Source: Lysinibacillus odysseyi 34hs-1 = NBRC 100172 (lineage in GTDB: Bacteria; Bacillota; Bacilli; Bacillales_A; Planococcaceae). From it: a stretch of DNA of 64,000 nucleotides. Below the pieces are notes generated by a model. The model was given only the letters and a program-made list of their open reading frames with translations. It was not told the DNA's origin and made no database searches. The DNA is taken from the NCBI RefSeq assembly GCF_001591965.1, contig NZ_BCVX01000002.1, positions 1 to 64,000 on the forward strand, written 5' to 3'. Shown piece after piece: positions 23,686 through 31,032 of this stretch. The translations under genes were made by a program, and so were the position numbers. How positions within the stretch are numbered: position 1 is the first letter of the stretch; every line of letters starts with the position of its first letter.

Positions 23686-24165
23686 CTAACGAATCGATAA
23701 CGATTGATTTTCAAGTAAACGAGCACCATTTACAATCGCGCCACGTTCCATATATTTTTTTAAATCCGTTTTATTAACGTCATATAATTTGCGAACGAAA
23801 TCTTCCGGAATCATATCGATATTGTCGATTACAACTTTTGTAGATTTACGGAAACTAAATGTAAACTTGTCCGTCTTTAGTCGATTGCCTTCCACAGTTT
23901 TGAGTAGCATACCCATTACTTCTTTCATGTTCGCTACGTTGTTTTGCATAGATTTTTTTCGTTCTTGCAGACGCTTAATTTCAGCATCAAGACCATTAAT
24001 ATCTGAATCTACGTTTTTAATGACCATTGCATAGGCTTCTAATTTTTCTGCAGCTTCACCGTCAATTGCTTTTAAAGCTTCTGCAAATACTTCTGGATCA
24101 GCACCTTCTTCAATCATTTGTTGAATGAATTTATATTTGTCGGCAATTTCATAAATAGTTGCCAT
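23686..24165 (-). CDS. Siphovirus Gp157 family protein
   Basis: From the ATG at 24165, overlapping the upstream stop, the protein has 159 residues. It is a long coiled coil (ESDINGLDAEIKRLQERKKSM and similar) with the family core around GNRLKTDKFTFSFRKSTKVVI and the C-terminal PEDFVRKLYDVNKTDLKKYM. This is the Gp157 family found beside recombination ATPases in Streptococcus and Bacillus phages. Its biochemical role is not settled. A dispersed motif in its middle encodes TVEG. Confidence 0.92.
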   Translation of the reverse strand: MATIYEIADKYKFIQQMIEEGADPEVFAEALKAIDGEAAEKLEAYAMVIKNVDSDINGLDAEIKRLQERKKSMQNNVANMKEVMGMLLKTVEGNRLKTDKFTFSFRKSTKVVIDNIDMIPEDFVRKLYDVNKTDLKKYMERGAIVNGARLLENQSLSIR

Positions 24166-25016
24166 TATGCGTTCACCTCGTATTCGGCGTTTGTATCGTT
24201 GATGATAGTTAAAGTATCGAAACCTAACCATCCGTCCATATAAGAATGATAGGCACGTTTGCCATCAAGTAATTTAGTAATCGTGAGTTTATTTCCGTTA
24301 TGTCCAGCCCAATTACTAATCACACAATTTTGCCCAACTGCAAATTCCAACGGCTGCACAGCATTTTCAAACTCGCTTACATCCAAACCTTTCGCGCGAC
24401 CAAGGGCAATTGCATGTCCAATGTAATAATTGAATACATCGCTAGGATTACAGCGAGCGACACCTTGATATTTAACAACGTAATTTTCATCAATCAACCG
24501 AACTACAACGATTCGTTCTTTAATAGTCGATACTTCAACGCTGTAACCACTTGGCTCATGTTTATCAATGAAATCCTTCGCCTTTTCAATAATCTCAGCA
24601 CGTTGTTGATTTGCTGATTTTGGATTAGGTGTTAACGGTGAATCTGGCAAACTATCAAATGGAATAGAATGCAATTCATATACGTCTACCGTTTTAGTAG
24701 TACGGCCATAATAATCGTTATAAACCAGTGTTATTTCAAGCCCATCACCATAAGATGAATCAGCTTTTACTCTTAAACCGCCATCATTAAATACAGGGCC
24801 ATATATTTTATTCGGTTTGAAACATTTTCCGTTTTCGAAAGAAACTGATACATAGTCACCCACACGTGCTAAACGATCAACCTTCTTATATTGCCGACCA
24901 TCAAATTCGATAACGTCCTCCACAGCTTGAATTGTGGAAGGTACACGCAATTGGTGAACAATCACTTTCATTTCTTCTGCAAGTTCCTCTAAACGTTCGA
25001 TTAATTTATTTGTCAT
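24165..25016 (-). CDS. unknown early phage protein, 283 residues
   Basis: The start at 25016 has GGAGG 7 nt upstream, while a longer frame overlaps a palindrome. It has an N-terminal coiled coil (NKLIERLEELAEEMKVIV), a middle beta-rich SH3-like region (YKKVDRLARVGDYVSVSF), and a conserved-looking part with VVKYQGVARCNPSDVFNYYIGHAIALGRAKGLDVSEFE. Similar large unknown early proteins with this last segment are common in Bacillales phages. Two facing motif copies lie in its 5' region (24915-24942). Function unknown. Confidence 0.75.
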   Translation of the reverse strand: MTNKLIERLEELAEEMKVIVHQLRVPSTIQAVEDVIEFDGRQYKKVDRLARVGDYVSVSFENGKCFKPNKIYGPVFNDGGLRVKADSSYGDGLEITLVYNDYYGRTTKTVDVYELHSIPFDSLPDSPLTPNPKSANQQRAEIIEKAKDFIDKHEPSGYSVEVSTIKERIVVVRLIDENYVVKYQGVARCNPSDVFNYYIGHAIALGRAKGLDVSEFENAVQPLEFAVGQNCVISNWAGHNGNKLTITKLLDGKRAYHSYMDGWLGFDTLTIINDTNAEYEVNA

Positions 25017-25033
25017 ATTGACCTCCAAAATGT

Positions 25034-25102
25034 GATATAATATCACTGACTTTTTAATTCAGTAGTACTCGTTAGAAGTTGGCGCTTCTAGCGAGTTTTT
25101 TT
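25034..25102 (+). ncRNA. putative short RNA antisense to the lytic transcript
   Basis: On the + strand an extended -10 (TGATATAAT, 25033-25041) is followed about 25 nt later by a 12-bp hairpin (ACTCGTTAGAAG at 25067-25078 with CTTCTAGCGAGT at 25085-25096) and seven T. Promoter and intrinsic terminator point opposite to the phage lytic genes. The predicted RNA is about 50 nt, starting near 25047. No good -35 is seen. The -10 lies within a perfect 15-bp palindrome GTGATATAATATCAC (25032-25046). Confidence 0.45.
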
Positions 25103-25238
25103 ATTCCTCTTCATGGTCGTCCCATTCCGATCTATCGCGTTCGTCCTCCACCTCATCCCTGTGGATGGCTCTCCATTGATCCCGTGTGTAGCCTGTACGA
25201 TTTACATGGGTAATGTCTGGATGCTCGATATCATGCAT
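25101..25238 (-). CDS. small acidic phage protein
   Basis: The ATG at 25238 overlaps the previous gene and follows AGGTGGTGA. The 45-residue product, MHDIEHPDITHVNRTGY followed by a highly charged tail ending HEEE, is short but fits the tight gene packing. No family is recognised. Confidence 0.6.
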   Translation of the reverse strand: MHDIEHPDITHVNRTGYTRDQWRAIHRDEVEDERDRSEWDDHEEE

Positions 25239-25677
25239 GATTATCACCACCTGATAAATCAACATCCTCAACCATAAACTCACCTGTGATAATTCCTAAT
25301 GCTTCATGCAGGCCATCAACTAGCTGCTCTAGTTTGGTGTGTTGAGTTACCACTTTTTCAATTTCAACATCTACAAAAGGCAAACCGTCCCTGTTCTTGG
25401 TGAGCTTCATATGGTCCCTTTCCAAGTCGGCCAACCATTCTTCATGGGCATCAATACGTTTATTTAAGGATTCAACGATCGGTTCATAACGTTTATGCCA
25501 TTGGATTGCCTGGTTTAAATCCATCCGATTATCGCCACCTAAAATGCTCGTTACATCGTAAACTTTTTGATACTTTCCGTTTTCATCAATGTAAGAAGCA
25601 GATTCAACTCCTTCTTCATTCCATTCAATGCTTAACTTTTGGTAAGATACGCCTTCCACAACTAATACTGGGTACAT
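25231..25677 (-). CDS. unknown early protein with coiled coil
   Basis: The 148-residue protein begins with a small beta domain (MYPVLVVEGVSYQKLSIEW, then ENGKYQKVYDVTSIL) and continues as a long helical segment (LNQAIQWHKRYEPIVESLNKRI, EEWLADLERDHMKL). A dispersed motif near its start encodes VVEG. It has AGGAGG upstream and overlaps the next small gene by 8 nt. No family is recognised. Confidence 0.7.
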   Translation of the reverse strand: MYPVLVVEGVSYQKLSIEWNEEGVESASYIDENGKYQKVYDVTSILGGDNRMDLNQAIQWHKRYEPIVESLNKRIDAHEEWLADLERDHMKLTKNRDGLPFVDVEIEKVVTQHTKLEQLVDGLHEALGIITGEFMVEDVDLSGGDNHA

Positions 25678-25688
25678 AACAATCCTCC

Positions 25689-25895
25689 TTAATTTTTAGT
25701 AAGCTCCAGGAACATGTCCTTATTGCCTGATGCAAGCGCCTGATCAATTAGGTGTTGTCGATTCGATTCCTCAATTTCTCCTACAAGTAAGATTGTGGAG
25801 GGCGAGAATAGGAAGCCGTCTTCTTCAACAAAACCGTGGTCATTTATGGCCATTTCACGCGACATTTTTACAATCGCCTTGATAAATTCGTTCAT
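25689..25895 (-). CDS. IDEAL-domain small protein
   Basis: The 68-residue protein ends with ESNRQHLIDQALASGNKDMFLELTKN, which fits the IDEAL domain, named for a conserved (I/L)DxAL motif in small Bacillales proteins. The first half is a helix MNEFIKAIVKMSREMA and a loop. IDEAL proteins are mainly host proteins of poorly known, possibly regulatory function. Here it sits in the early phage operon with AGGAGG-like upstream sequence. Confidence 0.7.
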   Translation of the reverse strand: MNEFIKAIVKMSREMAINDHGFVEEDGFLFSPSTILLVGEIEESNRQHLIDQALASGNKDMFLELTKN

Positions 25896-25910
25896 TCGCC
25901 TTCACCTCCT

Positions 25911-26066
25911 TTAAGGTGCTGGTACCATCTTCGTAATATCCGTCATCCGATGAACCAACACCCATTCATCACTCATCTTCTTACTAATCAACCAATTCTC
26001 AGCTGCTAGTTTCATAGATTGAAGATATTGGCGTTCCGCTACAGTTAACTTGCGTGGCCGTTTCAT
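25911..26066 (-). CDS. DUF6906-like small early protein
   Basis: The 51-residue protein, MKRPRKLTVAERQYLQSMKL followed by ENWLISKKMSDEWVLVHR, fits the small phage family DUF6906 (basic start, NWLV, VHR near the end). The ATG overlaps the previous stop (ATGA). It is too short for usual gene finders. Confidence 0.65.
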   Translation of the reverse strand: MKRPRKLTVAERQYLQSMKLAAENWLISKKMSDEWVLVHRMTDITKMVPAP

Positions 26067-26161
26067 CGTTTGAATACACCTACCTTGTTCATCGCTTTAC
26101 GGATTTCTGCCTGACGTTCTACAGGAGACATTGCCAGCCATTCGCGAACATTGATTTTCAT
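26063..26161 (-). CDS. 32-residue early peptide
   Basis: The ATG overlaps the stop of the upstream gene and the stop overlaps the next start, so it is wedged into a coupled chain. The peptide MKINVREWLAMSPVERQAEI is helical and continues basic (RKAMNKVGVFKR). It has no recognised family, but the double overlap supports it. Confidence 0.55.
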   Translation of the reverse strand: MKINVREWLAMSPVERQAEIRKAMNKVGVFKR

Positions 26162-26433
26162 GAGCTCACCCCCCTCTTTTCTTTCAACCATTGATTAAGG
26201 AATGTTTCAGTCTCCTTCGCTGGGTAAAACCATTTACCCCCAAGCTTTACTTTCGGGAAACGGGGGTCGTGAAAGAAGTGTTCCTGAATTGTATTCCAAC
26301 TCATACATGTTCTTCTTTTTAACTCCCGTGTATCCCAAAACACTTTGGATTCCTCTATCTCTTCCATTTTTTTATGAAGAGCATCGAGATAGAGTTTTTC
26401 AACCTTCTCTTCATCAATTTGTACTTGGAACAT
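26158..26433 (-). CDS. DUF771 (excisionase-like) protein
   Basis: The start at the ATG 26433 lies 8 nt after GGAG, giving 91 residues. The sequence MFQVQIDEEKVEKLYLDAL followed by FWDTRELKRRTCMSWNTIQEHFFHDPRFPKVKLGGKWFYPAKE is DUF771: a winged helix with the PRFPKxKxGGKW wing, close to excisionases. It may regulate early genes or assist excision. It lies between the Cro-like gene and tiny early genes. Confidence 0.88.
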   Translation of the reverse strand: MFQVQIDEEKVEKLYLDALHKKMEEIEESKVFWDTRELKRRTCMSWNTIQEHFFHDPRFPKVKLGGKWFYPAKETETFLNQWLKEKRGVSS

Positions 26434-26493
26434 TTCAATCACTCCAAATCCATTTGATAGTTGTTAAAGAAATATATCGAGTGCGAAATTTGT

Positions 26494-26751
26494 TCACATA
26501 TTTCCCTCCTTTAATTCGCGCTCACGTTCCCTTAAAGGAACATCTGGTTCAAAAAAATAAGCAATAGGGACACCTAATATCCTGTGCATGTCCTTCGCTT
26601 CTTGTAATGTAAAATCACTACTTAAACCATTTAGCTTTTTACTTACTGTATTAGGTTTGGCGTCTATTACTCTAGCAACGTCACGATGCTTTATACCGTT
26701 TTCTACAAGAAAGGCTTTAATCTTATAGTATACTTGTCTATTTTCCTTCAC
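26494..26751 (-). CDS. Cro/antirepressor-type HTH regulator
   Basis: The GTG start at 26751 has AGGAGGTG 7 nt upstream, giving 85 residues; the longer frame would start inside the operator region. The HTH at about 10-65 contains HRDVARVIDAKPNTVSKKLNG with recognition helix. It is divergent from the repressor and is the first lytic gene, so a Cro-like role is probable. A copy of the operator (26526-26541) lies in its own 3' end. DNA-binding specificity is inferred from position. Confidence 0.85.
   Translation of the reverse strand: MKENRQVYYKIKAFLVENGIKHRDVARVIDAKPNTVSKKLNGLSSDFTLQEAKDMHRILGVPIAYFFEPDVPLRERERELKEGNM
26526..26541. promoter_or_regulatory. distal repressor operator copy
   Basis: GTTCCCTTAAAGGAAC keeps both GTTCC...GGAAC half-sites of the switch operators. 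It lies inside the Cro-like gene, over 200 bp from the promoters, so it could serve long-range repressor looping or a roadblock. Confidence 0.55.
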
Positions 26752-26769
26752 TATGTTTTCACCTCCTAA

Positions 26770-26843
26770 GTTCCTTTTTAGGAACACCCTAAATATAAAA
26801 CAGAACTATTTCCATGTCAACACAAATATTCCTAAAAAGGAAA
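26770..26843 (-). promoter_or_regulatory. early lytic promoter with two flanking operators
   Basis: On the - strand TTGACA (26815-26820) and TATATT (26792-26797) stand exactly 17 nt apart, a near-consensus sigma-A promoter. One operator, GTTCCTTTTTAGGAAC at 26770-26785, covers the predicted start; a second, ATTCCTAAAAAGGAAA at 26828-26843, lies just upstream of the -35. The promoter leads into the Cro-like gene and the lytic operon. The CI-like repressor encoded opposite is the natural ligand. Confidence 0.85.
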
Positions 26844-26859
26844 AATAGTTTGATAATTT

Positions 26860-26905
26860 GTTGCATTTAAGGAACGCATGTATTAGAATGTTCCTATACA
26901 GGGAA
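26860..26905 (+). promoter_or_regulatory. repressor-maintenance promoter with two operators
   Basis: On the + strand TTGCAT (26861-26866) and TAGAAT (26884-26889) are spaced by 17 nt and lead to the repressor gene at 26941. Operator GTTGCATTTAAGGAAC at 26860-26875 overlaps the -35; the imperfect GTTCCTATACAGGGAA at 26890-26905 covers the start point. This placement predicts repression of its own promoter. Confidence 0.75.
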
Positions 26906-26940
26906 TACATATATAGAATTTAATAAAAGGGAGAATGAAG

Positions 26941-27396
26941 ATGAGCGTATTTGGTGAAAGGATTAAAAATTTAAGAGGGAATCAAAGTATAGATGATCTA
27001 GTAATTAAGTTGAATAATAAATATCAAACTAAAATAAGTAAGAGCATGATTTCTAGATACGAAAATGGCCAAGCTGATCCTAAAATGGAGACAGTTCGTA
27101 TATTCGCAGATTATTTTAATGTCTCAGCAGATTATTTAGCAGGATTAACTGATATCGAAACTAAACCATTTAAACCAGAACTTACTTCTAAAGATGAGCG
27201 TGATATCGAGAAGAAATTACAAGAGATAATTGATGGCTTAAGTAACGATGGAAGCTATGCTGCATTTGATGGGCAAACTTTAGAAGATTTAGAGGAGGAA
27301 GATAAAGAGTTATTGATCGCATCCCTTGAAAATTCTTTACGTTTAGCTAAACGTATAGCAAAACAAAAATTCACCCCTAACAAATATAGAAAATAA
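26941..27396 (+). CDS. CI-like phage repressor
   Basis: The start at 26941 lies 7 nt after AAAGGGAG. The 151-residue protein has an HTH_XRE domain (residues 1-60), with GERIKNLRGNQSIDDLVIKL, SKSMISRYENGQADPKMETV and ADYFNVSADYLAG. A helical C-terminal tail has acidic TLEDLEEEDKELLIASL and a basic end. There is no LexA-type self-cleavage domain; instead the adjacent ImmA protease probably inactivates it. It should hold the prophage silent through the operators. Confidence 0.88.
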   Translation: MSVFGERIKNLRGNQSIDDLVIKLNNKYQTKISKSMISRYENGQADPKMETVRIFADYFNVSADYLAGLTDIETKPFKPELTSKDERDIEKKLQEIIDGLSNDGSYAAFDGQTLEDLEEEDKELLIASLENSLRLAKRIAKQKFTPNKYRK

Positions 27397-27414
27397 TCAG
27401 GAGTGTTGTGTGTG

Positions 27415-27867
27415 ATGCTAATCAAGGATAAAGTAAAATATCTAATCGAAAAATACGATACAAATTGCCCTTTTGAAATTGCTAAAGCAATGGGAATATA
27501 CATCGAATATGAAAATTTAGGCAATGTTTTAGGGTATTATAGTAAACATTTTAGAGTCCCTATTATTCACATTAACGAAAATGCCAGCTGCAAAATCCAA
27601 AGATTTATTTGCACACATGAATTGGGTCATGCCGTATTACACCCAGACACCAATACATCTTTTTTGAAGAGGCATACCTTATTTTCTAACGAAAAAATAG
27701 AAATTGAAGCAAATTCATTTGCTATAGAATTTTTATTACCTGATGAATTATTTACTGACCAAACAAACTCATACTTTACCATCTATGATGCAATAGAAGC
27801 GAACGGGATCCCTCCCCAGCTAGTCGCTTTAAAAAACATAGATGGTAAAATTTTTATCAAAAAATAG
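27415..27867 (+). CDS. ImmA/IrrE-family metalloprotease
   Basis: The ATG at 27415 follows AGGAG; a GTG one codon upstream is an alternative. The 150-residue protein carries the zinc motif HELGH at residues 68-72 with a downstream Glu-rich EIEANSFAIEFLLP. ImmA proteins cleave the phage repressor after a damage signal (as in ICEBs1), causing induction. It lies between the repressor and integrase, the expected lysogeny cluster. The operator-like ATTCCTTTAAAGGGGG at 27875-27890 follows it. Confidence 0.9.
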   Translation: MLIKDKVKYLIEKYDTNCPFEIAKAMGIYIEYENLGNVLGYYSKHFRVPIIHINENASCKIQRFICTHELGHAVLHPDTNTSFLKRHTLFSNEKIEIEANSFAIEFLLPDELFTDQTNSYFTIYDAIEANGIPPQLVALKNIDGKIFIKK

Positions 27868-27947
27868 AACATGTATTCCTTTAAAGGGGGTGATTTACTT
27901 TTCTACCAAACAGCTAAATTAAAAAATAATCGAAAGGAAAAAACCTA

Positions 27948-29087
27948 GTGGCTACATTTAGAAAATTACCTAGTGGAAAATGGCAAGCTCGCGTATCGAA
28001 GGAAGGCAAAGAGTTCAGTATCGGTACATTTCGAACTAAAAAAGAAGCAGAAATCGAAGCTGGTAAAGTAGAAGAACGCATTTTTTACGGACAAGCCTTA
28101 AATGACCGCAACATGTTGTTTAACGAAGTGGTTGAAGAATGGTTAAAGTACAAAAAGTTAGATATGAAGCCTAACAGTTACGAAGGTATAGAGCGCATCA
28201 CCCGTATACACTTGCTGCCCTTTTTCGAAAGTCAACGAATCATGAAAATACGTAGAAAAGATATAAAAAATTGGATTACTCATTACGCAAGTTTAGATTT
28301 GTCTCATGGTTCTAAAAGTAAATACCTAAGTATCTTAAAAAGCATTTTCCATTATGCTGTTTACGATTTAGAGGTTTTAGAGAAGAGTCCTTGCGATAAA
28401 TTAAGCATGCCTGTAAAGGATAGTTTAGAAGCTGATGAAGAGGTGAAATACTATTCGCTCAATGAGTTAGAAGGATTGCTTAAGTACATGAAGAATAAAA
28501 AAACTCAACGCTATGGAGATTATCAGCTCTACTACATGTTGATGTATTTTTTAAGCAAAACAGGATTACGGATCAGTGAAGCGTTAGCTGTTCGTTGGTC
28601 TGATATTAAAGACAATAAGCTAAGCGTAGAGAGGCAAATCAAAAAGATAAACAACAAGAAAAAGCTCGATACGCTCAAGAGTAGTTCTTCATATCGAACG
28701 ATTACTTTAGACGATGATTTAATTAAGGAATTAAGGAAATTTAAGATTAAACAAAATGAAATGATTTTAGAGAATCCTCACATTCCCAAAAATAAAGACG
28801 ATATTATTTTCCAAAATTACCTGGGCGATTATTTAGATACGAGAGCTGTCAGGAAGTCCTTTGAGCGATATTGCAAAAGAATTGGATTGGAATACAAAGG
28901 CACGCATGTATTTCGTCATACACACGCTGTATTGCTATTAGAAGCTGGAGCCAGTATTAAGTATGTATCAGAGCGTCTAGGTCACAAATCCATCAAAACA
29001 ACTTCCGATATTTATTTAGCAGTTACAGAAAAAATTGATCAAGATGAGCTAAATAAGTTTACCGCATATACTCGCGATAAAATCTGA
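27948..29087 (+). CDS. int: tyrosine-family phage integrase
   Basis: The 379-residue enzyme starts with a GTG preceded by GAAAGG. An N-terminal arm-binding, AP2-like domain (KLPSGKWQARVSKEGKEF) and a core-binding SAM-like domain (about 60-165) precede the catalytic domain. Arg near 208 (TGLRISEAL), H-x-x-R at about 320-323 (HVFRHTHA), and the nucleophile Tyr near 355 (SDIYLAV) are in place. It integrates and, with an excisionase, excises the prophage. It adjoins the attachment region at dprA. Confidence 0.95.
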   Translation: MATFRKLPSGKWQARVSKEGKEFSIGTFRTKKEAEIEAGKVEERIFYGQALNDRNMLFNEVVEEWLKYKKLDMKPNSYEGIERITRIHLLPFFESQRIMKIRRKDIKNWITHYASLDLSHGSKSKYLSILKSIFHYAVYDLEVLEKSPCDKLSMPVKDSLEADEEVKYYSLNELEGLLKYMKNKKTQRYGDYQLYYMLMYFLSKTGLRISEALAVRWSDIKDNKLSVERQIKKINNKKKLDTLKSSSSYRTITLDDDLIKELRKFKIKQNEMILENPHIPKNKDDIIFQNYLGDYLDTRAVRKSFERYCKRIGLEYKGTHVFRHTHAVLLLEAGASIKYVSERLGHKSIKTTSDIYLAVTEKIDQDELNKFTAYTRDKI

Positions 29088-29178
29088 ATCGGCACGAAAT
29101 CGGCACAAACCCATTTTAGCCGATTCAACCCCCTTTAAAAACCCCTTTATATCAACTGTTTCTTGATAAATAGTTGAT
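29087..29178. other. integrase arm sites and candidate att core at dprA
   Basis: Just after the integrase stop, AATCGGCAC occurs twice in direct order (29087-29095, 29098-29106) and once inverted (core GCCGATT, 29119-29125), as expected of arm sites. An inverted pair ATCAACT...AGTTGAT (29151-29178) then spans the dprA stop codon and is a candidate crossover core. The matching copy at the far phage end is outside the window, so the core is not proven. Confidence 0.5.
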
Positions 29179-30027
29179 TTGATACCCGTTCCATATAGGA
29201 ATAGCGCCTTCTTTAATCAAATTATTTGTACCGCTCGACTGGGCAGAAGTAATCGGCCCCGGCACGGCAAAGACATCTTTTCCCTGCTCTAGTGCAAGCT
29301 CAGTCGTGATAATAGTTCCACTGCGCATCGCTGCCTCTGTGACGACTAAAGCATCCGACAACCCGCTGATGATCCGGTTACGCATAGGGAAATAGTGCTT
29401 TTTTGGTCCCATAAATGGCGGGTATTCTGTAACGAGTAACTGATGCTGCCCCATATAGAGAGCCAGCTCTTCATTAGCTTTTGGGTAAATGGTATGCAAG
29501 CCATGCCCCAAAACAGCAATGGTATGTCCACCATAATGGATGGCAGATCGATGTGCAAGTGTATCGGCCCCTTTTGCAAGGCCGCTGACAATTACATAAC
29601 CTGCGGAAATAAGCGGCGGCATCAGCTGTGTAAAGGCCTCAACAGAATACTGTGTAGCCTTTCTTGAACCAATGCAGGCGATCTTTTTTTCTGCTGTCAG
29701 CAACTTGCGGTTACCTTTTACATACAACATAACAGGCGCATCGGGGAGCTGTAGTAGTTCCTTTGGGTAGTCGGCACTTGTATAGGGAATCGGTTCGATA
29801 TCAAGGGAGGCATAATAGTTCTCTATATCTTTTTCCATCCAGGTGGAATATGCCTTTTTTAATGCTATTGCCTTTGTCTTCCCGATATTGAGAATTTGTG
29901 CCAAATCTGAGGCTGATAGCCATGTCAATCCGTTGATTGTACGGGCTTCATGTAATAATATATGCAGCTTATTCAGTGAGAGTGGATAAGTATGATGAAG
30001 TGCTAATAAATGCTGTAGATTTGTCAT
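29152..30027 (-). CDS. dprA: DNA processing protein A (competence)
   Basis: The 291-residue protein has the Rossmann-like DprA domain: VMLYVKGNRKLL, CIGSRKATQYS, GLAKGADTLAH, and GTIITTELALEQGKDVFAVPG. DprA loads RecA onto incoming single-stranded DNA during transformation. The end after AIPIWNGY is short (INYLSRNS), and the stop codon lies in the candidate attachment core, so the last residues may derive from the phage junction. The usual topA neighbour is displaced by the prophage. It is preceded by the sucD terminator. Confidence 0.95.
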   Translation of the reverse strand: MTNLQHLLALHHTYPLSLNKLHILLHEARTINGLTWLSASDLAQILNIGKTKAIALKKAYSTWMEKDIENYYASLDIEPIPYTSADYPKELLQLPDAPVMLYVKGNRKLLTAEKKIACIGSRKATQYSVEAFTQLMPPLISAGYVIVSGLAKGADTLAHRSAIHYGGHTIAVLGHGLHTIYPKANEELALYMGQHQLLVTEYPPFMGPKKHYFPMRNRIISGLSDALVVTEAAMRSGTIITTELALEQGKDVFAVPGPITSAQSSGTNNLIKEGAIPIWNGYQINYLSRNS

Positions 30028-30073
30028 TTTATCGCTCCTTTATAATAGAAGAAAAAATGACTGTACAACAAAA

Positions 30074-30105
30074 GATGTAGCACGAGCCCCCACCCGTGCT
30101 ACATC
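30074..30105 (-). terminator. sucCD terminator
   Basis: GATGTAGCACG (30074-30084) and CGTGCTACATC (30095-30105) form an 11-bp perfect stem. On the - strand it is followed by TTTTGTTGT. It lies between the sucD stop and dprA. Confidence 0.8.
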
Positions 30106-30111
30106 TCCATT

Positions 30112-31014
30112 TTAATGTGTCTTACATTTTTCGTATAGACCTTTTTCTTTGATGACCTTAATTAATGTTTCGCCAATGACAGAAGGTGTCGGCGCTACTT
30201 CGATGCCCGCTTCGTTCATTGCCTTGATTTTTTCAGCGGCTGTTCCTTTTCCGCCTGAAATAATCGCCCCAGCATGTCCCATTCGTTTGCCTGGAGGGGC
30301 TGTTTGTCCACCGATAAAGCCTACAACCGGTTTTGTCATATTGGCTTTTATCCATTCAGCTGCTTCTTCCTCAGCTGTACCGCCGATTTCCCCAATCATA
30401 ACAACCGCGTAAGTTTCTGGGTCTTCATTGTATTCCTTCAGTACATCGATGAAGTTGGTACCATTTACAGGGTCTCCACCAATTCCAACAGCAGTTGTCT
30501 GGCCGATACCTGCTTGTGTCAATTGATGAACAGCCTCATAAGTTAATGTTCCGGAACGGGAAACAACACCTACGTGACCTTTTGTGTGGATATAGCCAGG
30601 CATGATGCCGATTTTACACTCGTCTGCTGTAATAACACCAGGGCAGTTTGGACCAACTAAACGTGTCTTTTTGCCTTCCATATAGCGTTTCACCTTCACC
30701 ATATCCAGTACAGGAATATGCTCTGTAATACAAATTGTCATATCCAGCTCGGCATCTACAGCCTCCATAATTGCATCTGCAGCAAATGGAGCTGATACAT
30801 AAATAACCGATACATTTGCGCCTGTAGCATCTACTGCTTCCTGTACGCTATTAAAGACCGGTACACCTTCTACTTCCATACCGCCTTTTCCGGGAGTTAC
30901 CCCAGCGACAATTTTTGTACCGTATTCAAGCATTTGTTTCGTATGGAATAGTGCTGTTTCACCTGTAATACCTTGAACAATTACTTTTGTATCTTTATTA
31001 ATATATACACTCAT
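30112..31014 (-). CDS. sucD: succinyl-CoA ligase alpha subunit
   Basis: The 300-residue protein has the CoA-binding start ([16 protein letters not shown]), the Rossmann core and the phosphohistidine motif region [12 protein letters not shown] with catalytic His near 250. With SucC it converts succinyl-CoA to succinate in the TCA cycle with nucleotide triphosphate formation. It follows sucC by 18 nt in one operon and ends before a strong terminator. Confidence 0.97.
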   Translation of the reverse strand: MSVYINKDTKVIVQGITGETALFHTKQMLEYGTKIVAGVTPGKGGMEVEGVPVFNSVQEAVDATGANVSVIYVSAPFAADAIMEAVDAELDMTICITEHIPVLDMVKVKRYMEGKKTRLVGPNCPGVITADECKIGIMPGYIHTKGHVGVVSRSGTLTYEAVHQLTQAGIGQTTAVGIGGDPVNGTNFIDVLKEYNEDPETYAVVMIGEIGGTAEEEAAEWIKANMTKPVVGFIGGQTAPPGKRMGHAGAIISGGKGTAAEKIKAMNEAGIEVAPTPSVIGETLIKVIKEKGLYEKCKTH

Positions 31015-31032
31015 TGCTATTCCCTGCCTCCC

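Larger units (their letters stand above)
140..25803. repeat. dispersed 11-bp motif family YTGTGGANGRC across the lytic region
   Basis: Copies start at + strand coordinates. Exact CTGTGGANGRC: 140+, 2901-, 4155-, 5198-, 6846-, 12165-, 13858-, 15451-, 17853-, 20275+, 22086+, 23887-, 24915-, 25159+. First-base T: 16908-, 20699-, 25651-, 25793+. Near matches: 591-, 5598+, 8698-, 9672-, 20040+, 20901-, 22900-, 24932+. All lie in the lytic region; none was seen in the lysogeny block or the host half as a full match. Copies occur inside genes, at gene joints and as ribosome sites. Confidence 0.7.
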
